Assembly: GCF_003852525.1 (NCBI RefSeq)
Contig: NZ_QAJL01000003.1
Location: forward strand, 106,049 to 170,048
Direction: 5' to 3'
Origin: Pedobacter sp. KBW06
Lineage (GTDB): Bacteria > Bacteroidota > Bacteroidia > Sphingobacteriales > Sphingobacteriaceae
DNA length: 64,000 bases
A model generated the notes under the pieces. That model worked only from the letters and a program-made list of their open reading frames with translations, did not search any database and was not told the DNA's origin. This document shows, piece after piece, positions 62,532-64,000 of this stretch. Positions within the stretch are counted from its first letter, which is position 1, and the number at the start of each line of letters is the position of its first letter. The position numbers and the translations under genes are program-made.

Positions 62532-64000
62532 ATGATCACATTGCAAAAATCTTTCCGTTATCAGGGAAATCCCGATGAATTTGATAAAATACAGATCAAA
62601 TTGACTTACCCCATTTTTGAATACCAGGAGAGCGAATCAGAAGGAAAGTTCGCACGTCAGCAGGTTTCTTCTGATGCGACCACATTTACACAGGAACTGG
62701 GTCAGGAGACTTACCGTGCAAAATTCCCTGCCTCAGCCATTACCGGTCAACCGGAAGGTTTAAAATTCTTCTCTTTTTACACCCGGCAATGCATGTCTTC
62801 AAAGCAGGATGATCTGGAAGGATTAAGCATTTCCCTGAATTATCTGCTGCTTTCCGAAAGCAATCTGCCTTTGAAACAAGATACCCTGGATGCCCTGTAT
62901 TTCATCAGAAGAAATTTACCAAAATCAACTGAAGAACTGCTTCCTGTTCATGAAAAACAAGGAAAAATCACCATTTTCGACAACAACTTTGAAAACAGCA
63001 TCATCCTCATTAACAAACAAATGTATACCCAGCTGCTGTTTCAATTTAAAGAAATAGCACATGTGGAACCGGATCTGGTATGGCTCAACATTGTACAAAA
63101 ATTCGTCAGTGCCACGAATCCCGATCTCAGTGCCGCTTTAACCTTCAGTGATCAGGCCACGATGGTGCTGATGGAGATCGTTCGGGCCGAAAACATTGAA
63201 GACATAGAAGGCACGGCGCAGTTTGTTCAGAAGTACATGGAAAGGTTATTTGATTTTCCGGTTGTCCTGGAAGCAATAGAAACCATAGCAGTGGCGGGAA
63301 ACTTCCGGGTAATCCCTGCTGACCATACAGAGATCAGTCAGGAGGACCTGTTTTTTTACAATTTATCTTTAGAATATGCCACGGTAGATAACATTGGGGG
63401 ACCGCAAAGTTTGCATTACGACTGGTCTTCTCCTTACACGGAGCTGAGTGACAATACTGCTGCTTTCTCCTTCGCAGAGCAGCGGCTGATCGTGCCGGGC
63501 AGCGTCTCCGGATCAATCCACATCCGGGTAAAAGGCTTTGACGGCGCCACGCTATGGTCCCAAAGTTTCAAACCCAATGACGCCGCTTTAAGGGAGTTGT
63601 TTATTGAAGTGCACCTCTCCCGCCCTAATGTGATCAAGGCAGGAAGCGCCTATGCGAAATCCGATAAAGGAAAAAAACTGAGGGGACAGCTGGTGGGGCT
63701 GACTAAAAAATGTCCTTTTAAGGAGGTAACGGTTATCATTCAGGCGAAAAAAGAAGGAGATGAAAACTGGCGTGTGGTGGCTGCAGGTACGACAGACAGT
63801 TCGGGAAATTTTTCCCTGCCCTATCCTTTCGGTTCTTATATCCTTGCTCAGGCCCTCCTTTCCATCAGTCCGCACCACCCTGCTGATGTTCCTGTTGATA
63901 TCGACAATCAGGAAGAACAGACAATTTCAGACGATTTTCTTTATCTTTTGGTAACGGAGCCGGAATGCGAAGACAACACACATGAAGGAGAGGAAGATTG
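62532..64000 (+). CDS. Large uncharacterised protein, N-terminal part (runs off right edge)
   Basis: An uninterrupted frame of 489 codons from the ATG at 62532 to the window end. It has no signal peptide. The first part (SFRYQGNPDEFDKIQIKLTY, TYRAKFPASAITGQPEGLKF) is beta-rich; a helical middle (residues about 125-250, ALYFIRRNLPKSTEELLPVH) follows. From about residue 355 the sequence forms Ig- or carboxypeptidase-regulatory-like units (SIHIRVKGFDGATLWSQSFK, AAGTTDSSGNFSLPYPFGSY). I recognise no family. The repeated beta domains suggest a long structural or surface-exposed protein. It is divergent from the AraC gene. Confidence 0.75.
   Translation, partial: MITLQKSFRYQGNPDEFDKIQIKLTYPIFEYQESESEGKFARQQVSSDATTFTQELGQETYRAKFPASAITGQPEGLKFFSFYTRQCMSSKQDDLEGLSISLNYLLLSESNLPLKQDTLDALYFIRRNLPKSTEELLPVHEKQGKITIFDNNFENSIILINKQMYTQLLFQFKEIAHVEPDLVWLNIVQKFVSATNPDLSAALTFSDQATMVLMEIVRAENIEDIEGTAQFVQKYMERLFDFPVVLEAIETIAVAGNFRVIPADHTEISQEDLFFYNLSLEYATVDNIGGPQSLHYDWSSPYTELSDNTAAFSFAEQRLIVPGSVSGSIHIRVKGFDGATLWSQSFKPNDAALRELFIEVHLSRPNVIKAGSAYAKSDKGKKLRGQLVGLTKKCPFKEVTVIIQAKKEGDENWRVVAAGTTDSSGNFSLPYPFGSYILAQALLSISPHHPADVPVDIDNQEEQTISDDFLYLLVTEPECEDNTHEGEED

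Noticed and set aside
1..64000. CRISPR array, tRNA, rRNA, insertion sequence or prophage
   Set aside because: No regularly spaced direct repeats, tRNA-like arms, transposase or phage structural genes were recognised; the tandem repeats at 9.8 kb and 23.4 kb are inside coding sequence.

Overview
The window is chromosomal DNA of a Bacteroidota bacterium, most likely of the Sphingobacteriaceae (Pedobacter-like). This rests on two SusC/SusD pairs, a FecR anti-sigma factor of the DUF4974 type, an N-terminal DUF6266 signature, many Bacteroidota-restricted families, a TTG/TAnnTTTG promoter, the general lack of Shine-Dalgarno sequences, and moderate GC content. No rRNA, tRNA, CRISPR array, insertion sequence or prophage was recognised. 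The species assignment is inference.

Layout. 1-6.7 kb: the start of an ECF sigma factor at the left edge, then (transcribed leftwards) fecR, an STN-containing susC and susD, a trans-envelope signalling uptake locus. 6.8-10.4 kb: an AraC regulator with an FAD monooxygenase, divergent from a helix-turn-helix/pentapeptide-repeat fusion. 10.4-18 kb: a MORN/YwqK-like secreted protein, a large radical SAM protein, a secreted/membrane pair divergent from a SIMPL-like secreted protein, a LuxR-type regulator and a DUF3667 membrane protein. 18-24.2 kb: a second susC/susD pair without FecR coupling, and a secreted protein made of exact 25-residue repeats. 24.5-25.3 kb: a methyltransferase.

25.5-34.2 kb is the most coherent system: an adaptor, TolC, ABC ATPase and two MacB-like permeases, followed by a sigma-54 response regulator and its histidine kinase. 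All are collinear behind a good -24/-12 (sigma-54) promoter, so the operon appears to encode its own activator. 34.2-36.7 kb: small lipoprotein, TPR and hydrolase genes. 36.7-43 kb: a complete RND efflux operon (adaptor, HAE1-type pump, NodT-type outer-membrane factor) with a small His-rich secreted protein upstream.

43-54.5 kb is a mosaic of small transcription units: an unknown two-gene operon, DinB, DUF6265, two AraC regulators, DUF2310, an NTF2-like protein, a Cys/Met PLP enzyme, and a thioesterase/TetR pair with two matching palindromic operators. 54.5-64 kb holds an ABC-F ATPase, membrane and NTF2 proteins, a Crp-type regulator, two visible gene wrecks (an MDR dehydrogenase tail and a DUF6266 gene with frameshift, internal deletion and in-frame stop), a VOC/AraC pair, and the first 489 codons of a large unknown protein that runs off the right edge.

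Nothing here is proven new. The best candidates for follow-up are the sigma-54 exporter operon with its GAFTDA activator, the HTH-pentapeptide fusion, the 25-residue-repeat protein, the damaged DUF6266/SUKH-like locus, and the unknown genes at 43.4-45.6 kb and 62.5 kb onward.
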